From NCBI GenBank assembly GCA_963697965.1, contig OY969108.1, positions 2,604,001-2,668,000 of the forward strand: 64,000 bases of DNA. Reading direction: 5' to 3'. Source of the DNA: JAPLJC01 sp963697965 (lineage in GTDB: Bacteria; Desulfobacterota; Desulfobaccia; Desulfobaccales; 0-14-0-80-60-11). The notes below the pieces were generated by a model. It saw only the letters and a program-made list of their open reading frames with translations. It ran no database searches and was not told the origin of the DNA. Below are positions 8,935-19,003 of this stretch, piece by piece. Position numbers and translations under genes: made by a program. Each line of letters opens with the position of its first letter. Position 1 is the stretch's first letter.

Positions 8935-10645
8935 ATGAAGGATTCGGGGCCACCGGCTTTTAGCCCCAGCGTGGACTTACTGATGGTGGGAGTCCTCTCC
9001 GCCGTCATCTTCTTCCTGGCCCACCTGAATGCCTGGTCCAATCCCTATGTCATCAATGACGACGTGCGGCAACAGATCTTCTGGATGCAGCAGTGGCTGG
9101 ACCCGCAGCTGTTTCGGGGAGATCTCCTGGCGGCATATGCCCGCCATTACGTCCCCTGGGGGGTCCAGGGCCTTTACTGGCTGGCCACCTGGGTGACGGA
9201 CCCCATTCTCGTTTTCCAAGTTCCTGCCCGGGCTGCTGTTTATCTTCCTGGCCCTCTGCCTGTACCGCCTGGGCCTGGGAATCGGAGGCCGCAGCCTGGC
9301 CTGGACCATGGTGGCGGTTTACTGGTTCATGCCCTTCTTCCTGGACAACCTGGCCGGGGGGCTGGCCCGGGCCTTTGCCGCCCCCCTCCTGGCCTTTTTC
9401 TGGCTTTGCTGGCAGGAAGAGCGCCCCTGGGGAATGGGCGCCGCCCTCCTTTTGCAGGCCTTATTTATTCCCTACATTTTTATTACCAGCGCTCTGGCCC
9501 TGGCGCTCGCCTGGCTGGCCGGTCGCTGGGGCTCGCTTAGGCCCCCGCCCTTCCCGGCGCAGCGGGCCCATTTCTTTCTCCTGGCCGCCGGGGCCGCCCT
9601 GGTGGCCCTGATGAACTACAGCTTTGACGCCTCCGGCTTCGGGCCTTTGGTAAGTTACGCCGAGATGGTTAACCGGCCGGAGTTTTATGCCGGGGGCCGC
9701 TATGCCATCCTGCCGGTGCCCTCCATTTTTTGGGAGCTGATCAGCCCCTGGGGATGGATAGCCCCCTTCCGGGATTTGGGACTGCTGGCCGGGATTGCGA
9801 CCTGTGTGGTCCTGGCCGGCGCCACCCTTTGGGGTCTTACCCGGGTGGCCTTAAGGGCGCTGGCCCCCCGGCTCCAACCCCTCGGCTATCTCTTGCTGGC
9901 CGGTCTGGCCGTTTACTGCCTGGCCCGCATCTTTCTGCTTAAACTTTTCATCCCGGACCGCTATCTCATCTACATCCTCAATCTGGCCTATTGTCTTATC
10001 CTGGCTCTGGGGCTTAATGCCCTTTTGAAAGTGGAGCAATGGCCGAGAACCCTGGCCGTCCTGGTCCTGGCGGCCGCCGCCGGGTTGGGAGTATGGCGCC
10101 TTTGGAATGTGGGCCTCAAAGATTTTGCCGTTTACCGGCCCGTTTACGCCGCCCTGGCCGCCACCCCCAAAGACGCCATCATTGCCGGCCACCCCAACCT
10201 GATGGACAACGTCCCCACCTTCGCCCGGCGCCGGGCCCTGGTGACCTACAAGCTGGCCCATCCCTGGAGCAAAGGTCTCTGGCAAAAAATTAAGCCCCGC
10301 CTGGAAGATCTGTTTGCCGCCTATTATGCCGCCGACCCCCAGGAGGTCATAGCCTTCTGCCGCAAATACCAGGTCTCCTTCCTGGTGGTGGACGACCGCC
10401 ATTTCACCCCGGAGCTTCTGGCCGGAGGCCGCTTTTTCGTCCCCATGGTGAAGAGGGTCCCGAAATACTTTGGCAAGACCCTGGACGACCGGGTCGATTG
10501 CCCTTTTTTTGCGCCTTTCGATGCAGAGATCCAGCGTCTAACCAAGGGACGCCACGAATTTGCCCTGCTTTCATCCCCCCTGTTCCCTGCCCTGGTTTTG
10601 GATAAGCATCTGCGCCTGCTGGACATGCGATCTTTTCTGAGATAA
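8935..10645 (+). pseudogene. Polytopic membrane protein gene with one frameshift
   Basis: Two reading frames join into one protein of about 570 residues. The first runs from ATG 8935 and contains INDDVRQQIFWMQQW. The second carries the rest to 10645. The break is at the TTTT run 9212-9215. Removing one T turns the local reading into DPILVSKFLPGLL and continues smoothly. About ten membrane segments are followed by a soluble C-terminal region. The early Asp pair and topology suggest a GT-C-like or related membrane protein; no closer family was recognised. It follows the acyltransferase gene by 4 bases. It may be a true frameshift mutation or a homopolymer sequencing error. Confidence 0.75.
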
Positions 10646-10916
10646 TCGGCACGAGTCCATATTCTTCTTCTTAAGTCCATTCGGGAACCGCTTGCCCTGG
10701 AAATGACCGGAGTAGGGCTTTGGGGGGAAAGGGAACTGCGGCGGCAAGTGGGCGGCAGGACGCTCTCCCAACAGAGAAAGCTGCTCTCGCGGTTAATTCA
10801 TCATTGAGGCAACGCTGGCGAAGGAAAAGGTGGGCAGGCGCCCCGGCGGCCCCGGACTTTGCGGCAAAGACTGCGGCTGCCTGGATCTTAAGATGCCATC
10901 AGGATAGGACTGGGAC

Positions 10917-11867
10917 CTAAGCCGAAGCTGCCTCCCGGGCCCAAGGGCTGCGGAGAAACCAGCGGTAAGTTTGCTCCAGGCCCTCTTCCAGGGGAATTTT
11001 GGCCTGCCAGCCCAAGGCTGCCAGACGGCTGACATCCAGCAGTTTCCGGGGAGTGCCGTCCGGTTGGCTGGGATCGAAGCAAAGACGTCCCGGGAACCCG
11101 GTCACCCGGGCCATCATTTCGGCCATTTCCCGGATGGTGAGATCCCAGCCCACCCCTACGTTGATGGTCTCATCTTCCGCATAATTCTCCATCAACAATA
11201 GGCAGGCGTCGGCCAGGTCATCCACGTGGAGAAATTCCCGGCGGGGATTGCCGCTGCCCCAGACAGCCACCTCGGGGGTGCCTTGCACCCTGGCCATATA
11301 AAATCTCCGCATCAGGGCCGGGAGCACATGGGAATCGAGCAGGTCGAAGTTGTCGCCGGGGCCGTAAAGATTGGTGGGCATGGCGGAGATAAAGCAGGTC
11401 CCATACTCGCGATTGTACGCCTGGCACATCTTCAAGCCCGCGATCTTGGCCACCGCGTAAGGCTCGTTGGTAGGTTCCAGCTTCCCGGCCAGCAGAGAGT
11501 CCTCTTTCATGGGCTGGGGAGCGAACTTGGGATAAATGCAGGAGCTGCCCAGGAATAAAAGTTTCTTCACCCCGTGCAAATAGGCCTGGTGAATAACGTT
11601 GACCTGGATCATCAGGTTGTCGTAGATAAATTGGGCCGGAAAGGTGGCGTTAGCCCGGATACCGCCCACCCGGGCCGCAGCCAGGAAGACGTATTCCGGC
11701 CGCTCCCGGCGGAAGAAGCCGGCCACTGCCCCCTGGCGCCGCAGGTCCAATTGCCGCCGGGTGCGGCAAATGAGATTGGTGAACCCGCCCTTCTTGAGGC
11801 GACGGAGGATAGCGCCGCCCACCAGCCCCCGGTGCCCGGCGACGAAAATCTTGGCGTCGGCTTGCAT
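10917..11867 (-). CDS. fcl: GDP-L-fucose synthase
   Basis: 316 residues, extended short-chain dehydrogenase. It converts GDP-4-keto-6-deoxy-mannose to GDP-L-fucose by epimerisation and NADPH reduction. Features are the glycine-rich nucleotide site GHRGLVGGAI near the N-terminus, SSCIYPKFAPQP with the catalytic Ser region, YAVAKIAG (Tyr-x3-Lys), and NLYGPGDNFD. The downstream HVLPALMRRF stretch is typical of Fcl/WcaG. The start at 11867 is preferred over 11894 because AAGG sits just before it and the extra nine residues lack similarity to the family. It lies directly downstream of gmd, the preceding pathway step. Confidence 0.93.
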   Translation of the reverse strand: MQADAKIFVAGHRGLVGGAILRRLKKGGFTNLICRTRRQLDLRRQGAVAGFFRRERPEYVFLAAARVGGIRANATFPAQFIYDNLMIQVNVIHQAYLHGVKKLLFLGSSCIYPKFAPQPMKEDSLLAGKLEPTNEPYAVAKIAGLKMCQAYNREYGTCFISAMPTNLYGPGDNFDLLDSHVLPALMRRFYMARVQGTPEVAVWGSGNPRREFLHVDDLADACLLLMENYAEDETINVGVGWDLTIREMAEMMARVTGFPGRLCFDPSQPDGTPRKLLDVSRLAALGWQAKIPLEEGLEQTYRWFLRSPWAREAASA

Positions 11868-11961
11868 GATCCTTATCTCACCTCGTCTTGGCATCCCCGG
11901 CGCCCCGGCGCCTCTGCCGATGCCGGGCGCCAGGTGCGGCTCACTTCGGGAAGGCTTTCAT

Positions 11962-13005
11962 CTAAGCTTTGGTCTCAGTTCCCCCGCCCAATTGCCGGAG
12001 CACGTCCTGGCATTGGCGCACCTCCAAAAGGGCCTGGAGATCGGCGTCCACCATGAGGCGCACCAGTTCCCCGAAGCTCACCCGGGGTTCCCAGCCCAGG
12101 CGCTTCCGGGCCTTGGAGGCGTCGCCCAGGAGCACGTCAACTTCGGTGGGCCGGTAGTAACGAGGATCGATCTCCACGTATTGCCGCCAATCGAGGTCCT
12201 GGTAGGCGAAGGCCGCCTCCAGAAACTCCCGCACCGAATGGTTCTCACCGGTGGCCAGGACGTAATCCTCGGGGGAGTCCTGCTGCAGCATGAGCCACAT
12301 GGCCTCCACATAGTCCGGGGCATAGCCCCAGTCCCGGCGGGCCTCCATGTTGCCCAGGAAGAGTTTCTGTTGTAGCCCCAGCTTAATCCGGGCCACGGCC
12401 CTGGTAATCTTACGGGTGACAAAGGTCTCACCCCGGCGGGGCGATTCGTGGTTGAAGAGAATGCCGTTCACCGCAAACAGACCGTAGCCTTCCCGGTAGT
12501 TGCGCACCATCCAGTAGCCATAGAGCTTGGCCACCGCATAAGGGCTCCGGGGCCGCATGGGAGTCTCTTCGTTCTGGGGCGGCGGGGTATCCCCATAAAG
12601 TTCGCTGGAAGAGGCCTGGTAGAAGCGGGTCTTAATGCCGCTGCGGCGGATGGCTTCCAGCACCCTGGTCACCCCCAAGCCGGTGACCTCTCCGGTGTAC
12701 TCCGGCATATCGAAACTCACCCGCACATGGCTCTGAGCCGCCAGGTGATAGATCTCCCCGGGTTGGATATTGTAGATCAAATGGGTGAGTTGGCCGGCGT
12801 CGCTCATATCACCGTAGTGCAGGAATAACCTGGCCCCGGCTTCGTGCGGGTCCACGTACAGATGGTCGATGCGCCGGGTATTGAAGGAACTGGAGCGGCG
12901 CACCAGGCCATGGACCTCGTAGCCCTTCCCCAGAAGCAGCTCCGCCAGATAGCTGCCATCCTGCCCGGTGATCCCGGTAATCAGAGCCTTCTTCACCAAC
13001 CCCAT
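11962..13005 (-). CDS. gmd: GDP-mannose 4,6-dehydratase
   Basis: 347 residues. Extended SDR that turns GDP-D-mannose into GDP-4-keto-6-deoxy-D-mannose. Visible features are ITGITGQDGSYLAELLL (NADP site), RRSSSFNTRRIDHLY, the SSSELYGD segment, YAVAKLYGYW (Tyr-x3-Lys), LFNHESPRRGETFVTRKI and RDWGYAPDYVEAMWLML, all hallmarks of Gmd. It is paired with fcl downstream for GDP-fucose supply. A second, divergent Gmd-like gene lies at 30682-31650. Confidence 0.95.
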   Translation of the reverse strand: MGLVKKALITGITGQDGSYLAELLLGKGYEVHGLVRRSSSFNTRRIDHLYVDPHEAGARLFLHYGDMSDAGQLTHLIYNIQPGEIYHLAAQSHVRVSFDMPEYTGEVTGLGVTRVLEAIRRSGIKTRFYQASSSELYGDTPPPQNEETPMRPRSPYAVAKLYGYWMVRNYREGYGLFAVNGILFNHESPRRGETFVTRKITRAVARIKLGLQQKLFLGNMEARRDWGYAPDYVEAMWLMLQQDSPEDYVLATGENHSVREFLEAAFAYQDLDWRQYVEIDPRYYRPTEVDVLLGDASKARKRLGWEPRVSFGELVRLMVDADLQALLEVRQCQDVLRQLGGGTETKA

Positions 13006-13055
13006 AGATAAACCCTTACCCCTTAAAAATTTTATTCGGGAAACCGGACACCCCG

Positions 13056-14483
13056 CTAATAAGCCCGGCTATCCTTCAGACTCCGGAAAACGGTGCGCCA
13101 GATAATCCTCAAATCGAACCACAGAGACCAGCGGTTGAGATAATCCAGATCATATTCCACCCGCTTTTCCATCTTCTCCAGGGTTTCAGTCTCCCCCCGC
13201 CAGCCGTTGACCTGGGCCCAGCCGGTGAGGCCCGGACGCACCTTGTGGCGCAGCATATAGCCGGGGATCAGGCGCCGATAATATTCGTTGTGGGCCACCG
13301 CATGGGGCCGTGGCCCTACGATGGACATGCGTCCCTGGAGCACATTGATGAACTGGGGCAGTTCGTCCAGGCTGGTGCGCCGGAGAAAGCGGCCGAACCC
13401 GGTCACCCGGGAGTCAGCGGAGGTGGCCTGCTGGATCTCCGCCCCATCCTCACAAACCTTCATGGTCCGGAATTTATATACTACGATTTCATGGCCATCC
13501 AGGCCATAACGCCGTTGTTTGAAGATTACCGGTCCCGGCGAAGACAACTTCACTGCCAGGGCGATCAACAGTATCAGGGGAGTGAGCAGGAGCAGGAGCA
13601 GACTGGCCAGAGTCAGGTCCTCCAGCCGTTTCACCCAGCTGTTGATCCCGAAAAACGGGGTTTCCCACAGGGAGATCAGCGGTATGCCCCTTAGATCGGT
13701 GAACCCTGCCGACAACAGGGAGAGGGTGAAGATATCCGGTACAAAATAGACCGAGGCGGTGGTATCCTGCAGGGCATCCACCACCTGCCGCAGGCGGTCT
13801 TCCGCCCGCAGCGGCAAGGCCAGATAGACCATATGAACTTGATTGGCCTGGACATAGGCGACCAGCTGGTCCAGGCTGCCCAGGATGTGGTAATTCTCCT
13901 GAGCCTTGGCGCTTGCTGGCACTCGTACCTCCCCAGCCAGGGAATCGTCGAAGAAGCCGAGGAGGCGCATCCCCAGCCAGGGGCTGTCCACCATATTCCG
14001 GGCCAGCCGCTGGCCCAGTTCCCCGGCCCCGGCAATCACCACGCTACGAGTGTTGCGGCCTTGCTGCCGCAGCCAGCGCAAACCCAGGTATACTTCCAGG
14101 CGCAATGCCACCAATGCCAGTGGCGTCAGCACCATCCAGATCAGGACGACCTTCCTGGAAAAGTAAACCGAGGTCTTGGTCACGAAACCCAGCACCGACA
14201 GGATGAGGATCACCAGTATCCAGTTGAGAATGACCCGGCGCACCAGGCGCATCAAGTCGGCGCCCCGCCAGGGCTGGTACAGAAGGGCGGCCTGGAAGAC
14301 CAGGACGGTCAACAGGAAGGTGGCCAGACTCAGCAGTTGATAACGGATGCGGAAAGGTTCGCCGCATAGGCGGCACACGAGAAACAGCAGCACCACCACC
14401 ACGACCCCGTCCAACATCCACTGGACGCGGGAGATGAGCCAGCGGTTCTGATCAAAGATTCCCTTTTGCCGGTTAATGACCAC
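13056..14483 (-). CDS. Undecaprenyl-phosphate sugar phosphotransferase (WcaJ type)
   Basis: 475 residues. N-terminal half has four to five membrane helices (about 20-130), then a CoA-binding/Rossmann-like region with VVIAGAGELGQRLARN (about 165-290). Another membrane helix near 295-315 is followed by the bacterial sugar transferase domain (VYKFRTM, SLDELPQF, SIVGPRPH, GLTGWAQVNG). Such enzymes load hexose-1-phosphate (usually glucose or galactose) onto undecaprenyl phosphate to start a repeat unit at the inner membrane. This is the expected initiating step for the glycan made by the surrounding locus. Sugar specificity cannot be read from sequence. Confidence 0.92.
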   Translation of the reverse strand: MVINRQKGIFDQNRWLISRVQWMLDGVVVVVLLFLVCRLCGEPFRIRYQLLSLATFLLTVLVFQAALLYQPWRGADLMRLVRRVILNWILVILILSVLGFVTKTSVYFSRKVVLIWMVLTPLALVALRLEVYLGLRWLRQQGRNTRSVVIAGAGELGQRLARNMVDSPWLGMRLLGFFDDSLAGEVRVPASAKAQENYHILGSLDQLVAYVQANQVHMVYLALPLRAEDRLRQVVDALQDTTASVYFVPDIFTLSLLSAGFTDLRGIPLISLWETPFFGINSWVKRLEDLTLASLLLLLLTPLILLIALAVKLSSPGPVIFKQRRYGLDGHEIVVYKFRTMKVCEDGAEIQQATSADSRVTGFGRFLRRTSLDELPQFINVLQGRMSIVGPRPHAVAHNEYYRRLIPGYMLRHKVRPGLTGWAQVNGWRGETETLEKMEKRVEYDLDYLNRWSLWFDLRIIWRTVFRSLKDSRAY

Positions 14484-14562
14484 GCTCTTCCTTCTGGCCG
14501 CTTTTGCAGGCCGGCGTCCGGCCTGTTACCATCGGATTACAGACCCTGCCACGGGGTAAACG

Positions 14563-15792
14563 TTAATCGAGGCCCTTGAGCAACTCTTCCCACTGCCCCA
14601 AGATGCGTTCCCGGTCCCAAAAAGCCTCAGCGTAACGGCGGGCCCGGATGCCCATCTCCTTCCTGGCGCCGGGGTCCTGGGCCAATGCCAGGACCGCCTG
14701 GGCCAGGGCACTGCCGTCTTCCGGCGGCACCAGCAGCCCCGCCCGGGACTCGGTGGTGACCCGGCCCAGTTCCGTGGCCCGAGCGGCGGTGGCGATGAAA
14801 GGCCGGCCGGCTGCCATGATATTGGTCAGCTTGGATGGCATCACCAGGTCCGCGGCCTCGCGCCGCTGCACCACCAAGTGCAGGTCAGCCGCGGCCAGCA
14901 GCAGCGGCAAACGGCTGTTTAATTGTAACGGCAAAAAGGTCACATTATCAAGCCCCAGGTCTTGGGCCCGCAACTTTATGCGCTCCCGGGCGGCGCCCTC
15001 CCCGGCTATGAGGTAGCGAATCGACGGCTTGCTCCGGGTGAGGGCCGCGGCCTCCAGGATCACCTCGAGTCCCTGTTTCTCGCCCAGGTTGCCGGCATAG
15101 AGCACCACGGTCTCCGAGGTCAAACCAAGCTCCCGGCGAAGGGCGTTGAGCCGCGGGCCGGGGCGCACCTTATCCAGGTCCGCCCAGTTGGGCAGCACCT
15201 GGAGACGGGACGCCGCCACCCCCTTGGCTGCCAGGCGGGCCGCCATGGACCGGGAAATGGTGGTCACCTTCCGGGCCTGACGCAAGAGGCGGAGTTCCAG
15301 CCACGTCAGGACCTCCAGCAACAGTGGTTGACGCAGGATGCCCAGCTCCCGGGCCGCGTCCAACTGTAGGTCCTGGACGTGGATCACCAGCGGAATGCCC
15401 AGGCGCCGAGCCAGCAGCCCCGGGACCAGCCCGGAGGTCATGGGGGGGCAGACCGCCACCATGGCGTCCCAAGGCCGCTCCAGCAGGCAAGTTGACCACC
15501 AGTAGAGACAACTGGCGTCAAAGGAGCACTCCTGGAGCAGCCGGCCCAGGCCGCTGACCCGGGCGGGCACGTACTGGGGGGCCCGCAGCACTTCCACCCC
15601 ATCTAGCCATTCCCGCCGCCAGCGCTGGGGCCGGTAGTCCTCCTGCACCCGCCACTGGGGATAGTAGGGTGCCGCGGTGAGCACCGTCACCTGATGCGCA
15701 CGCGCGGCCAGATACGTCCCCAACTCCCCGGTATAGCGGCCGATGCCCAGCAATTCCGGGGCATAGTTCATGCCATGAATCAGCAGCCGCAC
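14563..15792 (-). CDS. GT4 glycosyltransferase, WcaI-like
   Basis: 409 residues. The N-terminus (MRLLIHGMNYAPELLGIGRY, then APYYPQW) closely follows the colanic acid glycosyltransferase WcaI pattern. The C-terminal nucleotide-sugar domain has LYAGNLGEKQGLE and MPSKLTNIMAAGRPFIA; the latter replaces the usual E-x7-E, as in WcaI relatives. GT-B fold, cytoplasmic or membrane-associated, predicted to add a sugar to the lipid-linked intermediate. Next to a WcaJ-like initiator and GDP-fucose genes, which resembles part of a colanic-acid-type arrangement. Confidence 0.9.
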   Translation of the reverse strand: MRLLIHGMNYAPELLGIGRYTGELGTYLAARAHQVTVLTAAPYYPQWRVQEDYRPQRWRREWLDGVEVLRAPQYVPARVSGLGRLLQECSFDASCLYWWSTCLLERPWDAMVAVCPPMTSGLVPGLLARRLGIPLVIHVQDLQLDAARELGILRQPLLLEVLTWLELRLLRQARKVTTISRSMAARLAAKGVAASRLQVLPNWADLDKVRPGPRLNALRRELGLTSETVVLYAGNLGEKQGLEVILEAAALTRSKPSIRYLIAGEGAARERIKLRAQDLGLDNVTFLPLQLNSRLPLLLAAADLHLVVQRREAADLVMPSKLTNIMAAGRPFIATAARATELGRVTTESRAGLLVPPEDGSALAQAVLALAQDPGARKEMGIRARRYAEAFWDRERILGQWEELLKGLD

Positions 15793-15795
15793 GGC

Positions 15796-16747
15796 CTAGT
15801 GCTCCACCCGGGCGCTGGCCACCAGGCAATCACCCCGGAGTCGCCGGTCAGCCCGGGAGAAGAAAGGTAGCACCAGCAGCCGGGCCGCCAGCATCATTGC
15901 GGCCAGCAGCGGGGCCGAACGCATGGCCCGGTTGCGGCCCCCGGTCCTTTGGCCCAGGCGGAGGCAGCAAGACTGGGCCAGCCAGAGGGCCGGCGTAAAG
16001 CTCTTTACCTCCGTCAGCCGCAGCCCGGCCCGAGCCAGAACCGCCTCCAGGGTCCGGGGGGAGAAGTGCCAGAGGTGATAGGGCACGTGCCAGTTAATCC
16101 AGGCCCGGCCGAAGACCCGGCGCCAGAGGCTCCAGGCGTTGGGGCAGGAAATCCAGACCCTCCCCCCGGGACCCAAGAGGCGGCGCACCTGGGCTAACAT
16201 GGCTACCGGGTCCGGGGCGTGTTCCAAGAACGTTGGCCAGCACCACCACCGCGTACGGCTCCGGCGGGTTAAACTCCTCCAGGGTGCCGGTATATACCGG
16301 AAAACCCCGCCGCCGGGCCAGGGCTGCGGCTTTCTCGTTGATCTCCAGCCCCTCCGCCGCAAAACCGTTGGCGGCATAAAGGCTCAGGCTCCGGCCTTCG
16401 TTGCAGCCCAGGTCCAGGAGGCGGCCAGCGCCCCGGCGCTGGTGATAGGAAGGATCGCCATCCCATCTCAGCCAGAGGCGGTACCAGCCGGAGGTGAGGA
16501 AGCGCTCCCGCATCGACTGGTAAGCGCTGCCGGGCTCCGCTCCGGCATTATAAAAGCGCTCGTACAGGTCTTTCAGTTCCGGCCCGGTGGGCCGGGGATG
16601 GGTCTGCTCCCAACCGCAACGGGGGCAAGTCAGGATCTCATAAGTCCCGGGCGCCCCGAACCGCTGGTCCCTCAGGCCTCCTCCCAAAACCTGGCAAACC
16701 TCACCGCACAGCCAACATTTCCAGGGGTCGGCGGATGCGGATTTCAT
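15796..16747 (-). pseudogene. Class I SAM methyltransferase gene with one frameshift
   Basis: The protein starts at ATG 16747, which overlaps the TGA of the upstream glycosyltransferase gene. An N-terminal Cys pair set (CWLCGE, CPRCGW) suggests a zinc ribbon. It is followed by the SAM motif LLDLGCNEGRSL and then VVVLANVL. The frame then breaks: GG read on the minus strand (plus-strand CC at 16224-16225) has one base too many. Removing it gives NVLEHAPDPVAMLAQVRRLL, the expected motif after the SAM site, and the reading continues to 15796. The restored protein is about 317 residues, typical of sugar or lipid methyltransferases in polysaccharide loci. Mutation or sequencing error cannot be separated here. 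Confidence 0.8.
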
Positions 16748-17625
16748 CAAAGCAGGTCCCGGTATTTCTCGGAGATGGGGGAGCCGGGGTCCTGGAGTTC
16801 CTCCAGCTTGAGGCTCACCTGATACTCGTAGAAGGCATGGAGCAGGCAGTAACGAAAACCGAGGCGCCCATCCAGGAATCCCAGCCTGAGTACGTACATC
16901 CAGAGGAATTTGACCAGGGTTCGGGCCGGCAGATAACGATAAGCCAGGTTTTTCAGAAAGCGGCGGCGCTCCGGGCCCCGGGGCGAGAGGACGGCCGGCA
17001 GACTCCGGCCCGGTATCCGGGCCGCCCGGATGGTGCGGGCCGCCTCCACCGCCTCCAGGCTGGAATAGACGTTGTGGCGGTCAAAATAGCGCTCCAGGCC
17101 CTTATAATCCTGATGGACCAGGGGGTTCTCCAGATAGCCCGCCGGCACGTCCAGCAACACGTGCTCATGGACCAGACGGGATTCGTAACGGCCCCGGCCC
17201 ACCTTGAGCAGGCGCAGATTATAATCGGGAAACCAGCCGCCATGGCGGATCCATTTACCGCAAAAGAAGTTTTGCCGGGGCAGGTAATAACCGCAGACCT
17301 CTCCGGGCCGGGCCACCGCGGCGGCGATCTCTAGGGCCAGGGCCGGGCTGACCCTCTCGTCCGCATCGACGATCAGGACCCAATCGTAGGCGAAATCGAC
17401 GTGATCCAGGGCCCAATTCTTATGGGCCGAGAAATTGTCAAACACTCGCTGCACCACCCGGGCCCCCAGCCGCCGGGCGATAGCTACCGTGCCGTCGTCG
17501 CTGAAAGAATCGAGGACCACCAGGTCCCCGGCCCAGGCCACGCTCTTAAGGCAGGCCTCGAGGTTGCGCGCCTCGTTTTTGGTACAGATCAGCACTGACA
17601 CTGGCGGCTTATTTACATCCGGCAT
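16747..17625 (-). CDS. GT2 glycosyltransferase (WaaE/KdtX-like)
   Basis: 292 residues, GT-A fold. VSVLICTKNEARNLEACLKS opens the nucleotide-binding domain, VLDSFSDDGT follows, and the metal-binding region is VDADERVSP. The HKNWALDHV and GGWFPDYNLRLLK segments match the family of WaaE-like LPS core beta-glucosyltransferases and related enzymes of exopolysaccharide clusters. Its stop codon overlaps the start of the downstream methyltransferase gene. Confidence 0.9.
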   Translation of the reverse strand: MPDVNKPPVSVLICTKNEARNLEACLKSVAWAGDLVVLDSFSDDGTVAIARRLGARVVQRVFDNFSAHKNWALDHVDFAYDWVLIVDADERVSPALALEIAAAVARPGEVCGYYLPRQNFFCGKWIRHGGWFPDYNLRLLKVGRGRYESRLVHEHVLLDVPAGYLENPLVHQDYKGLERYFDRHNVYSSLEAVEAARTIRAARIPGRSLPAVLSPRGPERRRFLKNLAYRYLPARTLVKFLWMYVLRLGFLDGRLGFRYCLLHAFYEYQVSLKLEELQDPGSPISEKYRDLL

Positions 17626-17697
17626 GAGGGGTCCCTTGCCTGCCCTCCAGGGCCAGGGCTGCGCCTTATCCCCTGCAAAAGCTGCATAATATTGATT

Positions 17698-18879
17698 TTA
17701 CCTGTTTTTTGGGCGCTTGGCAATGATCCCGGAGTATACCTCCTGCAAGGCCAGGGCGATGCTGTCCCATTGAAAGCGCCGAGCTACCAGCTCTTGGCCG
17801 CGGCGGCCCATGTCCGCGGCACTGTCCTCCTCAGCCACCAGGCGCTCCAGGGCGGCGGCCAAAGGATCCGCGGCGCACGGCGTTACCAGGCCGGCGCCGG
17901 CCGCCTCCACCTCCCTCCAGATGTTTACCCGGTCGGAAATGACCACCGGCAGGCCGCAGGCCATGGCCTCGATCACCGCCATCCCGAAATTCTCGGAGTA
18001 GGAGGGCAGCACGAATACCCGGGCGTCCCGTAAGGCCGCCAGCTTTTCCTCCCCCAACAGCATGCCGGTAAAGGTGGCGCAGTCGGCAATGCCTTCCTGT
18101 TGGAGCCATCCCTTGACCCGGGCACCCCAGCCGTCATCATCGGGACCAGCCACCACCAGGTGCAGGTCCCGCCGCTTCCGGACCAACCGGGCCAGGGCCT
18201 GAACCAGCAAATCCAAACCCTTCTTAAAATTTATCCGGCCCAGGAAGAGAATGATCTCCTTGGAGCCGATTTCCGGAAACCGTTCCCGGAAGCGTCCCGG
18301 GGCGGGCAGCTCCTGAAACTCCGAGAGGTCCACCCCCAGGGGCACCACCACCCCCGGGGCGTCGCCGATATACGGGCGGGCCAGCCGCTCCTCTTCCTCG
18401 CTGGTGAAATGGAGGGCCGCGGCCCGCCGAATATTGTGGTTCTCGAAGGCGGCCTCCATGACGTACTTGCGCCAGCGGTGGCGCCCATAAAGGTATGGGT
18501 CCAGGGTGCCGTGCGGCCGCACCAGGTAAGGAACGCCGTAGCTACGGCAGTAATGCCCGGCTATCAGGTCGTGAAACAGGTAAAGGGAATGGATATGGAC
18601 CAGATCGGCTTCCCGGACGCCTTTTGCCAGGGCCCGGGCCAGGGGCCAGGAGGTCCCCCAAAAACGGGGCGGCTGAATGGGATAGTAGCGAATTTCCACC
18701 CCATCCTGGATGAGCGGCCGCTCGAGGGGCACCGCCAACTCCCCCGGCCCATCCTGGTTGGTGGTGTAGATCTTCACCTCGTGCCCCAGGCGGGCCACGG
18801 CCCGGGCCATTTCCACGCAGGCCTTGGATGGGCCTCCGTAGCGCGGCGCCAGGTTGGCAATGACATGAAGGATTCTCAT
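17698..18879 (-). CDS. GT4 glycosyltransferase
   Basis: 393 residues, GT-B fold. The N-terminal Rossmann domain begins MRILHVIANLAPRYGG with the glycine-rich acceptor loop. The C-terminal domain shows ILFLGRINFKKGLD and the donor-binding E-x7-E motif in PSYSENFGMAVIEAMACG. It also has HIHSLYLFHD and RPHGTLDP, usual in glycosyltransferases of polysaccharide loci. Donor and acceptor cannot be inferred. Confidence 0.92.
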   Translation of the reverse strand: MRILHVIANLAPRYGGPSKACVEMARAVARLGHEVKIYTTNQDGPGELAVPLERPLIQDGVEIRYYPIQPPRFWGTSWPLARALAKGVREADLVHIHSLYLFHDLIAGHYCRSYGVPYLVRPHGTLDPYLYGRHRWRKYVMEAAFENHNIRRAAALHFTSEEEERLARPYIGDAPGVVVPLGVDLSEFQELPAPGRFRERFPEIGSKEIILFLGRINFKKGLDLLVQALARLVRKRRDLHLVVAGPDDDGWGARVKGWLQQEGIADCATFTGMLLGEEKLAALRDARVFVLPSYSENFGMAVIEAMACGLPVVISDRVNIWREVEAAGAGLVTPCAADPLAAALERLVAEEDSAADMGRRGQELVARRFQWDSIALALQEVYSGIIAKRPKNR

Positions 18880-18944
18880 CTCAAATCCAATATTCCGGTA
18901 TCACTGCGGTTTGCGGTTATCGATTCCCAATTCCTGCTAAGCGC

Positions 18945-19003
18945 TGTTGACTTTGATTTTGACTTCAACTTTGAACTCTGAACCTTGAACTTTGAACTCT
19001 AAC
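18945..19003. repeat. Short degenerate AACTTTG-type tandem repeat
   Basis: Between two genes lies a run built from degenerate copies of a heptamer-like unit (CTTTGAA / AACTTTG with C or T variants). The same kind of run is found at 58328-58372. It does not encode a recognisable protein. Function unknown; the class resembles simple intergenic repeats seen in many genomes. Confidence 0.7.

Noticed and set aside
9212..9215. Programmed frameshift in the membrane protein gene
   Set aside because: The T run lacks a typical slippery heptamer with downstream structure, and mutation or sequencing error is simpler.
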